A model generated the notes under the pieces. The model had not been told where the DNA came from and did no database searches. It saw only the letters and a program-made list of their open reading frames with translations. 64,000 nucleotides of DNA. Source: Thermomucor indicae-seudaticae (Eukaryota; Mucoromycota; Mucoromycetes; Mucorales; Lichtheimiaceae). The DNA lies in assembly GCA_000787465.1 (NCBI GenBank), contig JSYX01000005.1, positions 102,044 through 166,043 of the forward strand. Reading direction: 5' to 3'. Of the stretch, positions 11,850-23,026 are shown in pieces. A program made the translations under genes and the position numbers. Numbering within the stretch: position 1 is the first letter of the stretch; each line of letters starts with the position of its first letter.

Positions 11850-13305
11850 TAGTGGACCTGGGCCATCCGTTTCCAAGTTTTCGGTAACGCAAAAGACATG
11901 ATTGGATGCTGGGTTCTAGGAACGCCGAGGTACGTGGAGCAAATGCTGAAACTCTTCAGAATCGGTCAAAGGTTCTCTGTGCACGGTCTTTTTTTTCTGT
12001 GCAGCAAGTGTGGCACTAGGGGTGAAGATCTTTGCTTCTGTAACATGAGCGCAAGTTATTCCTGTTGTTGTAAAACAATAGCGTGATCGACAGGGGCCCC
12101 CTTTATTTCATACAAAAAGATGAGCACGGCTGGTTCTTCTGTCAATCCATGAACCAGGGTAATCGCGCAGATACGGATAAACAAAATGCCATCCATCTGG
12201 GTTTTACAATATACACGTCAGGAGACGATATTCTTTTTGAGGTTTCGAGAATCCGAGGCAGGACGGAAGAATCCCTGTGATACAAAAAACCAAACTGACG
12301 GAGGGGGGTTGATCAGATTACCGTGACAAAATTCCATGGTGACAAGGCAGTCAAAGGTGCTACAAGTATATCAGATAACAACAACGTGAAACCCGGAGTG
12401 CTGAAACGGGTTACCCACGGAGTGGGGCGAAGCATCTTTTTTGACGTTGCCATGATCGCAGCGTGTTAGAGCTGTATGAAATTGAAACGCCGCAATGAAA
12501 CGGATCCATATTCCTGGGTCCCCATATTGCTTCTTTACCAAATATGAAAGATTAAGGGAGAAAAGCACTTTAGGTTGTTGATAAGGCATCCCTAACAAAA
12601 AGAAGAGGAAAAGCAAAGCATAGAGAGAGAGCGATAAATTAAGGGAGGAACGCATATGCATTCTGAAAAGGCTGTCCGTTCTAACAGAAACAGAAAGGGC
12701 AAGTAAAAAAACTCAGGTCAAACCATATTTTTTTAATTAATCCAAGACATGACATGAAAAAGGAATCCAATAATGACAAGATGACAAAGAAATATTCGCT
12801 CCGCACGTCATTGGAACAAAAAAGGGCGGGAAGTAGGAGTGTGTTTCCGAACGAGTGGGTTCGGTTGCTGAATGGGGAATCAATTGCCCTTTCAGAGGGT
12901 TAAGTTTAGGAGCTTTCTACTAAAGACACCTAGTGCTCTCCTCCTCTTATAGATTTGAGTGGGGCGTCAGAGACAAATGCTTGGCCGTGGGCTGGAAGAA
13001 AGTAGAAGAGGGGAAGCAGAAAGATTAAACGTTCGCGACAAAATTGTTTGCAACCCAAGAATTCGGGAAGAGGGAGAGGCAATCTTGGAACAGAAAAAAA
13101 AATCTCTTCGATCATTCGACAAGACAGCTACCGGGTGTTCGTGCGCGTGCTAAGGCGTGGGTTGGTTTGCAAAAAATAGAAGCATAGGTAATGCTGTGTC
13201 TCTTTTTTCTTTTCTTCTTTACTCTCTCTCTTTCTTTTTTACTTTTTTCTCTATCTTTCTTTTGTTGTATGACTTGACCCGTCTCTTCTTAAGTGATCGT
13301 GCGAC
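11850..13305. other. Gene-poor region upstream of the velvet gene
   Basis: No recognisable protein or RNA gene. From about 13200 it becomes very T/C-rich (CTCTCTCTTTC runs), as expected for the core promoter and leader of the velvet gene. Confidence 0.5.
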
Positions 13306-14901
13306 ATGTCGACTTCATTGCACCAGCCGCAATCTAACATGGCAGATCGAGCGAGTAGAAAGTTCGTCTTTTATTTACTGCAAATGGATAATAAATGGAC
13401 GCTTTTTATCGACTCATAAAAAAAGTATACCGCAGCTCATTGTACGCCAGCAGCCACGCAAGGCACGACTATGCAGCTTCAAAGAAAAAGGTGTGCATCT
13501 TTTTTTTTTTTTTTGCTATTATGTCAATTGCTTTGCAAACCTAAACATTCCTTTTAGTCGATCGCCGTCCCGTTGATCCGCCTCCCATTGTCCAGCTGAT
13601 ATATCCCGATCAGCACGAGTAAGTCTCCCAGCCTTGAGCATAACAAAGATGCCCTATGAGACGAATTCAGATGAATTTTTGTTTGATAGCCAAAGCTATC
13701 TCTATGATCCTTATTATTTCCTTTATGCAACACTCGCTACCGAAAATGGGGAAGATCTACATTTCTCCAATGGTACACGGACAACTGTCGGTTCGGTTGT
13801 GCAGTCGCTACACAAGCTCAAGGATATTGACAACCGAGGTTGGACAACCCTATCCGTAATATAAACAACCTGGGCTCTGATCATTCCTCTTTATTAGATG
13901 GAGGGTTCTTTATCTTTTCAGATATTAGCGTACGACATGAAGGTCTTTTTAAGCTCAAGTTTACACTCTTTAAAATTGTAGAGTATGGATTACTTTTCCA
14001 GGGGATATTGTACGCTTTTACTCAGCCATACATTTTAGTTCTCATGTTCATCGTCTATGTTCGGTCCTTTCCGAGACCTTCCAGGTGTATTCGCCCAAAA
14101 GTAAGTCTCATGCTTGCATTCTCCAGCACTGCTTGGATTAACGTCATCATCCGGCAGCTTTCCCAGGCATGTCAGGTAACGTCTTGTGATTAATTCAACA
14201 ATTATTATGGACGCTTGTGATGGTAACCCGCATACATCCCCCCTCATTAGAATCCACATTTCTGACCAGGTGCTTCTCGGATCAAGGTGTTCGTATCCGC
14301 ATAAGGAAGGAAATGCGATCTTCTACAACAGGGTGAGTCATTATCTGGTATGCTGCCCCTTTTATGGTAATATGACCTCATCTCGTTTAGGAAAAAACGA
14401 CGACGAACGACCGATGATGATAATACTTCTCGAAATACCAACGACGCATGTAATGGCAATATCTTAGCAACAAATGCCAATACCATGTCACCACTCGGTT
14501 TACTTTCACCCATCGTCGCGGATCGGTCTCCTCCTCCTTTGCTATATGCTACTTCAGCATCAGCAGGAGGCCCTGTTTCAGCAGCATCGGGACCTTCAAT
14601 CATGTCCATGCGCAATCTTCTTGTAGAAGACAGTCAACCATCGCCTCAACCACCTCCCGAAGATCCATCCGTGCCTTTTTCTCGCCGACTCCCGCCTCTC
14701 GTTTCAACGACAACTACCTGTCCAAGTCGATCGCTGCCACCACCACCTACTCCCGATGATACTCACTCGATTATGACGCCGCCACAATACTACACTCAGT
14801 TTGCTCCAAGCCTTGCACCACGACGCAGTAGCAGTAGCGAATACCAGGGCTCCTCACGGGCATCCCCTATGGATCATCCACTGCTTCGAAGACCGTCATA
14901 A
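13306..14901 (+). CDS. Velvet-domain transcription regulator
   Basis: Fungal velvet factors bind DNA through an NF-kB-like fold and control development and secondary metabolism. Proposed exons are 13306..13361, 13426..13490, 13558..13618, 13690..13838, 13898..13982, 14039..14100, 14158..14175, 14251..14332 and 14391..14901, giving 362 aa. The velvet signature runs through the joined exons: IVRQQPRKARLCSFKEK, DRRPVDPPPIVQL, SYLYDPYYFLYATL, DGGFFIFSDISVRHEG, VYSPKTFPGMS and DQGVRIRIRKE. A basic KKRRR nuclear signal follows, then a Ser/Pro-rich tail without folded domains. One exon is only 18 nt. The first exon and its GTTCGT donor are the least certain part. The class (VelB, VosA or other) is not decided. 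Confidence 0.88.
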
Positions 14902-15373
14902 TTTTAATTACCCCTCGGCCGGTGACGAGGGGACCCAAAAAAGCTCGAATTCTATACATTGTTTTGCAATTACTTTACACTTCAACATGCCTTTCATAAG
15001 AACAAAAGAGAGAGAAAGGAGAGGAAAGAAGAGAGAGATGGAGCAAACAAAAAGCAAAAAAATTATATATAGCACAGGTACACATAGAGAAGAATGATTT
15101 ATTATGAATGGGTTTTTTTTCCTTTGGCTATCTAAATACAACAGCATATCTAATGGTATTTTATTTCAAACAAGACAGTATTTGATTGATAACTTTTGAT
15201 AGATGTAGGATGATGTATATAAATCGATTCAGGCGTTCCCCAGGGCTCATTGTCTTGCTTCTGTGCTGTTCTGTCGAATGCAATTCACATTCCGCATTTC
15301 TTTTTTTTCTTTTTTCTCGGGGTCCTTTCCTTTTGCTCCTAAAAAGAAAAGCCGCAACACGAAAAAGGCAAAG
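14902..15373. other. Intergenic region, velvet to MADS
   Basis: Holds the velvet 3' end and the MADS promoter. It is A/T-rich with GA-repeat tracts near 15007-15040 and a T-rich leader before 15374. No gene seen. Confidence 0.5.
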
Positions 15374-16477
15374 ATGGATATAAACTTGGCAGCTGTAGCA
15401 AGTGGAGGAGGTAGTGGAGATGCCCCACCACCACCGAATAATCCTAATGGCAAAGGCAAGGCGGTGGCTATGCCAGACCAAGATCAGGATCCTGGTTCAG
15501 GTGATGATTCCGAAACCGAGAAACCATCGAAACGTTCAGGTCGACGCAAGATCAAGATTGAGTACATTGAAGACAAGAACCGTCGACACATTACCTTTTC
15601 GAAACGCAAGGCCGGCATCATGAAAAAGGTAAAAGGCCCACATTGCAATGACTTTAGGGAGACGCGTCATCTGACTTTTTCTGTATAGGCTTACGAATTA
15701 AGTACCTTGACAGGTACCCAAGTGTTACTGCTCGTTGTTTCTGAAACAGGCCTCGTGTATACCTTTACAACCGTCAAACTGCAACCCATCGTTACCAAAC
15801 CTGAGGGAAAAAACCTTATCCAAGCTTGCTTGAACGCGCCCGATCCTGTCCCTACAGGTGAACCCTCGTCTTCTTCCTCTCCTGTAAGTGTTTTACTTTC
15901 TGTTCTATATAGACCTGTGCTTCTCTAAACGATTGGTTTATTAGGCGGCGCCACAGTATCGCAGATCACCCAGTGTGGACCAGACCAAAGACGAGAAAAA
16001 GGTATAGACATCACCCAAAGTAAAAAGTCATCTGACAACCTGTATGCTCATCGTTTTTTACAGCCTGAACAACCGCAACAACAACAACAAACACCTTATC
16101 CACTTCCTCATCAGCCACCTTTCGGTGGTAGCTGGAGCGGACATCATCCGAGTTACATGACGCCTGCTGCTGCGGCTGCCGCAGCTGCCGCCGCCGCCGC
16201 CGCCACCACGGCTCACCCATACTCTCAACCACAACAGCAACAGCAACAAGCAGCTGCCCCTCCTCCGCCTCCACCTCAGTCGCAACCCCCATCCACGTCG
16301 TATGCGCCAATACCCCCATACTATGGCAGCCAGCAACAGCATCCATCAGGGTATATGCAACAGCCTGGTTACTGGGGCACTTCTCGAGGTCCTCTCCCGA
16401 GACAAGATCCTCGATCCTCCCCTTCTTCGTCAACGGATAACAAACTTAAAACGGAAGATGGTGAAAATAAGCCATGA
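15374..16477 (+). CDS. SRF-type MADS-box transcription factor
   Basis: DNA-binding regulator of the SRF/Mcm1 class. Exons 15374..15628, 15689..15883, 15945..16001 and 16064..16477 give 306 aa. The MADS domain (about residues 58-115) reads GRRKIKIEYIEDKNRR, then ITFSKRKAGIMKKAYELSTLTG across the first intron, followed by VSETGLVYTF and the SRF-type extension TVKLQPIV. Upstream is a Gly/Pro/Asp-rich disordered N-terminus. Downstream lie a poly-Ala tract of about 13, poly-Gln and poly-Pro tracts, typical of activation regions. It follows the velvet gene in the same direction. Confidence 0.93.
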
Positions 16478-17924
16478 TCGTTCTCTATTTCCGCCCGCAA
16501 TATATATATGATATTTCTTTCTGCTTTTATGGTTGAAACCTGGCCTGCCCTTATCGATAGTTTTGTTGCGTAAAAAAATATGCGGCCAAAGTGATAAATG
16601 ACACATGTTTGAAAAAGGCATTACATAAAGATGACGTTTTGCAGTAGGTCATGTAGAAAAAGAATGGTTTCAGTGGTGTGGGTGAGGGTTGACGGTCCAA
16701 AGGCGGGTTAGCACGTTGGTCGGGTTCTTGTTCGACGCAGTATGAGGCAATGGTTCTGCGCCCATGCAAGCGTCCATGGTGGACATAGCACCATTACCGT
16801 CAATAGCGCTGGAAGAATAACCAGAAGCACAACTTAAGGCTGAAAAGTGCAGGTCAAATCGTGGGTCAACCTTATCCAGGCGATCCATATCGAACTGTGG
16901 CATTTTGTGGCAGAACGCTCATCTCGATCCGCGTGAATGGCATCTTCCAGCTGACGGAGTTCACCTCGGTCAGTCTGACCCAAGCGCTCAGCTCGGTTGC
17001 ATTCATTCAATTTCGCATGGGGCTCATCGAAGTATGTAACAGTCTTCGTAACAGGCTTATACCGTTCAGCGTGAGTCAGGAAGACCGTTCTCAATTACAA
17101 GAAACTCAGCTGGGTCAGCCTGACCCAAGCGCTGTTCTCTGTAATACTGGCTGCAATTTGCATGGGCCACACGGAGCTATATGCCATTCTGTGCAGAACG
17201 CTTATCTCTGTTTTTCGTTTCAAAGTAAGCCGATATCTTTCTGCAAAGTATCAGACTTTAACGGCCAACAATAAAGGAAATTGCATTACAGCGTTGAATT
17301 CAAACCAAAGTTCTCAGCTATACGTTATGTGAAAATGGTAGACAAAGGAGACCTGTTGTTGTTCTTTCCAGATAGGCTCACGCCTGCTGCGGAACTTTAC
17401 AAGGACACCGTTACGTCCATGCATTTGTCTGGCCTTGCTATTCTCTCAGGCTCTCTCTCTCTCTTGGCGTTGGATAGCGGAACGCTTTAGCAGAAACGAG
17501 ATAACTGAACGAACCAAAAGCAAAACTAAGGATTAGGCGCTTTGTTCACATTTACCCAAAAGTATTTCAATGAACGACTCTTCTGTACCGCTTTGGGCCA
17601 ACAATCCTTTGCATGGATCACATAAAAAAGAATTGCCATCGTCAATGTGGAGGGGCGCTGCGAGATATACCGAATGCCAAAATAAGAAGAAGGCTGCAAG
17701 CCCGCAATCAACAAGCTCAAACACTCACAAGCAACGACTGACGTTGCCAGATGGGCCTTTTCAAGAACATTTATATGAAGTGTTTATTTCTAGCGCCCTA
17801 CAGAAGAAATATATAGGACACACCGAACATGAGGCATTAGGTGAATATACTCGTTCAGAGTGGATGCTAAAAAGTTTGATTAACAGAGAGGGGCCCTTGA
17901 CCTACTACTTTTGTGATGGTAAAA
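16478..17924. other. Region between MADS and septin genes with decayed coding repeats
   Basis: Contains the repetitive stretch at 16670-17210 (separate entry). Open frames at 17281-17490 and 17570-17992 (plus) show no recognisable motif; the second overlaps the septin 3' exon and is not called. Confidence 0.4.
16670..17210 (-). pseudogene. Possible decayed gene with internal repeats
   Basis: The minus strand reads AERLGQTDRGELRQLEDA and, about 145 bases away, a diverged copy REQRLGQADPAEF; flanking motifs GAGCGTTCTGCC/AAGCGTTCTGC are also duplicated. The two copies lie in frames broken by stops. A further open frame (16903-16670) continues after an apparent frame change. This looks like a once-coding repetitive gene that has decayed, but I recognise no family and chance cannot be excluded. 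Confidence 0.3.
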
Positions 17925-19314
17925 TTATCTTCTCATGGTGCTGCCCATGGGACTATGGTATAGTCTATCCAACTCGGCTTCCAAGGCCTTGATCTGAGCG
18001 TGCTGAGCCTCCAGATCTTTGTTGAGCCGATCACGTTCGGCAATGAGCTGTAAAACAGTTGTTCGTTAGTAAGTATATATACTCGCGAAACTACATATAG
18101 GATCAATCTACCTGTTGCTCCCATTGTCTGAATCGATTTTCTTCCTGCTTGACCTGCTCCGTGAACGCCTTGCGCAAGGCCTCCTCCTTCTCACGGTGTC
18201 TCCGGTTTTCGGTCTTGGCTGGTTTGGGTTCACCAAACTTGCGCATCGACATTTGCTGCTGTCGATAATTCTCGTAGTGGATTTCTTCAGTGGTCGAGAT
18301 CAGATCCAGCATGTGGGTCCGTATCAGGAGATTCCGCAGTTTCTTAAAGTCACAATGCTGTTCGTTTTCGACCTCGGCCACGCCCCAGGAATAGGCACGA
18401 CCCGTGACCTCACGCCCGTCGGGTGTGCGCACAATTTGGGTCGATCCAATGACGGCAAACGGCATCGCATCCATGATTTCCTTGTTGCGTGCCGTGGTGG
18501 CTTCGTCTTCGCTTTCGATCGGGCACGAGTACACGCGAATATTTTGTGCCTCAATGACTTCAAGGATCTATCCGTGCGTGCGCATTGTCAACATTTGATA
18601 GGAGGAATACAAGTGAGGAGAAAGAACATACCCGCTTTTTGAATGCTTGAAGGTCTTTGGGTGTCAGGGTATCTGCCTTGGCAATCACTGGGATCAGGTT
18701 GACACGTGAACCGAGTCGTTTCATGATTTCAATGTCCAGGGGTTTCAGGCTACACTGCATCAGTTTCAGCCCCCTTCTCTCTCTTTCCTTTTTTTACCTG
18801 TGTCCAGTGGGTCGAATAAAGTAAAGGCAAGCATGTACACGACGGTCCACTAGACCTGCACGGTTGGGCTGTTGTTCTTGCCGCATGTAACTCTCATGCT
18901 GGTCATCCACAAACTCCACAATGGGAGACCAGCTATCGTAATTGTTGACATAATCACCGAACCCAGGGGTGTCAATCACCGTGAGCTTAACCTTGAACTT
19001 GTTTTCTTCGAGTTCGGCCTTGGTGATTTCGATTTCCACGGTGCGGTCATTGTTTCTGTTGTTGCGATGACGCTGTTCTATTTTGCGCGGGTCCTTGATG
19101 GTGGTTGTAAACAGGGTATTGATGAATGTTGTCTTGCCCACACCAGACTCGCCTGTCGCAACACGAATCATTTATTTCTCTAAACCCCATTTTAAACAAA
19201 TGTTTATCATTATTCTTTACCACAAACCATGATGGTGAAGTTGGCGCCACGCTTGGCAACAATCTTATGTCGTTGGTTAGGTAAATAAGCTACACCGATC
19301 CCGGAAGATGCCAT
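17925..19314 (-). CDS. CDC11: Septin, Cdc11 type
   Basis: GTP-binding cytoskeletal protein forming filaments at septa and growth sites. Exons 19314..19221, 19152..18798, 18749..18632, 18567..18112 and 18047..17925 give 381 aa. The N-terminus [17 protein letters not shown] resembles the Cdc11/AspA group. P-loop [17 protein letters not shown] switch II and AKADTL (G4) are present, followed by the septin element and a C-terminal coiled coil rich in E/Q/R with heptad leucines. The CT-rich run just before the ATG supports this start. The subgroup call is by memory of the N-terminal motif. Confidence 0.92.
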
Positions 19315-19507
19315 GGTTAAGGAGGGAAAGAGAGAACAAGGAAGAAGAACAAGAAGAAGAAAGAAAAGGAGTCCTCGGAATGTTGTTATTTTTTCCTTCT
19401 GTGTAGAGAGAGAGATATATATATTTGTACGCAGGGCAGGGATTACAAGAAGTGCACAGAGAGAGACACATCTTTGAATTGGCTCGTATTACGTTACACA
19501 AGGCAAA

Positions 19508-19825
19508 TCAACTCCAAGAGCTCGATATCAAATCCTTTTGCATATAATCATCGGCCGACACTTGCGAATAGCCGAACAAAGTCGATCGCCGTCGCTGCTG
19601 GATGCCAATGACTTCGGATTCTGAGGCCCGTCTTTTGCATAGGATCTCGTCTTCGTCGACTTCTGCCGCTGGTTCCGCTGCCGACAATGGCGTGGTGGAA
19701 TGGAGTGAGCCTGCAGGAGACGAGACGGTTCTTTCAAGAGTCAGATTTATTTTCGGCGGCGAATCACGTTTATTGTCCTCTTTATTGAATCGGTCACGAA
19801 TATTTCCTACAATCCTGGTAAACAT
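19508..19825 (-). CDS. Small orphan protein, 105 aa, with probable 5'UTR intron
   Basis: ORF starting MFTRIVGNIRDRF, rich in Ser, Glu and Arg, with a KRRASESE patch and QQRRRS that look like kinase-target basic motifs. No domain recognised. The ATG is preceded immediately by CTCTTTCCCTCAG, a good 3' splice site, and GAG|GTAAGT lies near 19965 on the same strand, so a 5'UTR intron reaching into the DMC1 promoter is likely. It could alternatively be an upstream exon of a longer transcript, though a stop separates it from the septin. Confidence 0.5.
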   Translation of the reverse strand: MFTRIVGNIRDRFNKEDNKRDSPPKINLTLERTVSSPAGSLHSTTPLSAAEPAAEVDEDEILCKRRASESEVIGIQQRRRSTLFGYSQVSADDYMQKDLISSSWS

Positions 19826-19998
19826 CTGAGGGAAAGAGGAAAGAGAGAAATTTGCTTAAGCATGGGCAACTCGACATGGTAATAAAAAATACGAAACATA
19901 CATAACCAGCGGAGAGAGATTAGATAAACATAGGAAAATGAGAGAACTTGTTGTCACTTTTACTTACCTCTCTTCTCTCTTCCCCCCTTTCGTTTGCA

Positions 19999-21633
19999 AT
20001 GCCTCCGAAAGAAGCCGTTACGCAAGAATCACAGGCATCAAGCCCAGATGACGTTGATGACTTGGAAGAAGAGGTGATGGAAAGAAAAGCAAAACCCCAT
20101 TATGATGATCTATTAACTGGTCCTACCCCATTGGTTAGTTGTTTTACACGAGCATTGACGAATTGCAGGTGACACGTCAGCTTTCACTTTCCCGCGCACA
20201 CGAACCCCGGTTATATATATCCTAACGTCTCAACCCCCAAGGCGCAAGGCATAGGTGCAGCCGACATCAACAAGCTCAAGGCAGCTGGTATCTGTACCAT
20301 TCGGGTACGATAGGATCACTGGAAAGCTTTTCTCCTTTTATTAACCATTGGGGGCCGCATACAGGGCGTGCAAATGATGACGAAACGGAGTCTTTTGCGA
20401 ATCAAAGGTCTTTCCGAGACAAAGATCGACAAGATAAAGGATGCCGCCGCCAAAGTTCAGGTATGCGTTTGCCATGTAGACTTTGGGTTATTCTGAACAC
20501 GTAAGCCATTTCTAGGGATGTGGTTTCATGACCGGAACAGAGCTTGCGCGTCACCGAGAAAAAGTTGTCAGGATTTCAACGGGAAGCAAAATGTTTGATT
20601 CGTTGTTGGGAGGTCATGATCATATTAATGTTATTGAGATAACAACGACTGATGGGGTATATCTGAAACAGGTGGAATACAGACCATGTCCATTACAGAA
20701 GGTAGAAAATTGTCTTGCACAAAGCTAAAGAAAACCCCTTGTTGACCCGTTTGGTCTGCAGTTTTCGGTGAATACCGGACCGGCAAGACGCAGCTCGCTC
20801 ATACACTTTGCGTCCAAGTGCAGTTACCACCGCACAGCGGTGGTGCTAGCAGCAAAGCAGGTGCGTACATATACATGTCTCATTGCTTCATAGCAATAAC
20901 ACTTCTCGTGTAGCTTATATTGACACGGAAGGCACCTTCCGACCCGACCGAATTCGAGCTATTGCTGATCGGTTTGGTATTGATTCGGATGTAGCGCTGG
21001 ATAACATCATCATTGCTCGAGCCTGGAACAGCGACCATCAAATGGATCTGATAACCGAGATTGCTGCCAAATTCGCCGAAGACCGAGGCGTCTTTCGTCT
21101 ATTGGTGGTGGATTCCATTATTGCTCTGTTCCGTTGCGATTATGCAGGACGAGGCGAGCTGGCTGAACGGCAGCAAAAGCTCAACCAGATGCTTAATCGA
21201 TTGTCCAAGGTATCAGAGGAATACAATGTGGCAGTTTTTCTGACAAATCAAGTATCTTCTGATCCAGGAGGTTCGTCATGAACAAACGAAGCCTGTATTG
21301 AGATACTGACCCGATTGTTGTAGGCGGTATGGTGTTTGTGTCAGATCCTAAAAAGCCAGTCGGAGGACACATATTGGTAGGCAGTCAAATCGTCAATCCG
21401 TCCATCCTTTACTGATGTCTGTTCCTCTATGCAGGCACATGCGTAAGTCGGATCATCCCCATGGCCGAGCACGTCTTAGTAATAAAAAAGTCACAAACAG
21501 GTCCGCAACCCGCATCTATCTGCGCAAAGGACGAGGCGAGGAAAGAATCGCCAAAATCTATGATTCACCTGATATGCCAGAGAACGAAGCATCTTATGCT
21601 ATTTCTGCCGGTGGCATCGTCGACGTCTTTTAG
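19999..21633 (+). CDS. DMC1: Meiotic recombinase Dmc1
   Basis: RecA/Rad51-family strand-exchange protein of meiosis. Exons 19999..20133, 20242..20304, 20365..20460, 20516..20612, 20672..20701, 20762..20860, 20914..21270, 21324..21376, 21435..21442 and 21501..21633 give 356 aa. It has the N-terminal helix-hairpin-helix ([19 protein letters not shown]), Walker [10 protein letters not shown], Walker [12 protein letters not shown], and the L2 region [19 protein letters not shown], which favours Dmc1 over Rad51. The ninth exon is only 8 nt but is required to make the conserved AHA. Its presence implies meiotic capacity in this fungus. Confidence 0.95.
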
Positions 21634-21764
21634 CTGAATATATACCATTCTTGCATATTCCCCTCATCACTATTGCTCACCAGATATCCAATTGTACAGG
21701 AAAAAGAAAAAAGACAAGTAGCATTACTGTATTATCATCATTGTTAAAATGACACTGTAGTGTA

Positions 21765-22726
21765 TTACAGCTGCTTCTTTTCGGCGCCCTTGATGTACTT
21801 TTTGCGTTGGACGAGCATGTGCGAGAACAATACAGGGAAGCCTACCAGCAATAATAATATGAGCATTTATGTCACAGAGGTTGCGACTGGGAACTTACCT
21901 GGCAAATACGCGAGGGAGGCAACGATCAAAAAGTAATAGTAAAGCGGTTCCCATGCTTTGGCGTAGGGCAGTGCCTGATAGACCATGATGAGCTCAGAGC
22001 CGACACCCGTTGGATACAAGATGAGAAAGAAGTTGTAGCGTGCCCAGGTCAAGGCACGAGGCACGGCGCCCAGTAGATTCGTTGCATAATACGAGTAACG
22101 AACGCATTCGGCAATAGACCAGGCAATCATCATGGTGCTAAAGGACCAGTGCGACCGAACCATGGGGAACATGTAATTGACGCCCCAAACCAAGAACAGA
22201 CGAGACAAGACTTGCATGAATGTTGTCATGACAGGTGCACGGACAAAGCCTAACGTACATTTCCATCCTCATTTACTTTCTTTGGCTCGCTCTCAGACAT
22301 ATCGCAAAAGAAACCTACCGAAAGCAGAATTGATGACCTAGCATAGACGGGATCAGTTCCTTGTTGGCCATTAAAGACAGGATGGCAACGTTTTTACTTA
22401 CCTCAACGAATGCAGCGGATTGAACCAGAATCAGCGCTGGCCATGCGACCTGATGAACACCTTCATATTGGAATACAGTCGAGACAAGCTGGAATACAGT
22501 TGTGTAGAGGACCCAGAACCAGCCCAGGAAACAGACTAGATTGTAACCGAGCAAGTAAAAGGACAAGATGCGATTCTGACTTGTCGTCGTCGATCGGGAA
22601 TCACGAGGATTCTTGGAGGATCCCTCTGGACCCTTTATATGCGCCACTGTTTCATTTTTCACACGTTAGACATTTCCCGTCACTAACACCCCTGGTTTTC
22701 GTTGTCACCCATTGACCTTGAGCCAT
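21765..22726 (-). CDS. PHS1: Very-long-chain 3-hydroxyacyl-CoA dehydratase
   Basis: ER enzyme of the third step of very-long-chain fatty acid elongation. Exons 22726..22717, 22646..22402, 22337..22319, 22249..21899 and 21841..21765 give 233 aa with about six membrane helices. The catalytic pair lies in RYNFFLILYPTGVGSE (Tyr and Glu of the PTPLA family). The C-terminus KKQL is a dilysine (KKxx) ER-retrieval signal. The first exon is only 10 nt (MAQ plus one base), joined through an intron with a TCTAAC branch site. An alternative downstream ATG, giving MKNETVAH, exists inside that intron. Confidence 0.92.
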
Positions 22727-23026
22727 GAAAAGAGACAAGACGGAGAACCTTTCACACCCAGCTTAGAACTGTACACGGGCCATTCCACGTGCTTCAACCA
22801 CCGACAAGTGGTTCTCCGATGGATAGCTTAGTAGCGAGGCATGTGAATCCAGTGTTTGTAATGCGAGGGGCGGAAAAAAAACAGAGTATAGTGCGACATT
22901 GGCTTGCAAATAGCCTTCGCAATGCAAAATGTTTTATTTTTTGCTACATAACACATATAAAAACCCCTTACCAAGTAGACCGGGCCTTTTTTCCTTTCTC
23001 TCTCTTCTTTCTTTCCCTCCTTGTAC

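Noticed and set aside
11898..12280. Consecutive small plus-strand ORFs after the MITE
   Set aside because: Short, in different frames, cysteine-rich by composition only, with no splice logic or family match.
17570..17992. 140-codon plus-strand ORF overlapping the septin 3' exon
   Set aside because: Its end is antisense to the septin's well-supported coiled-coil exon and no motif is visible.
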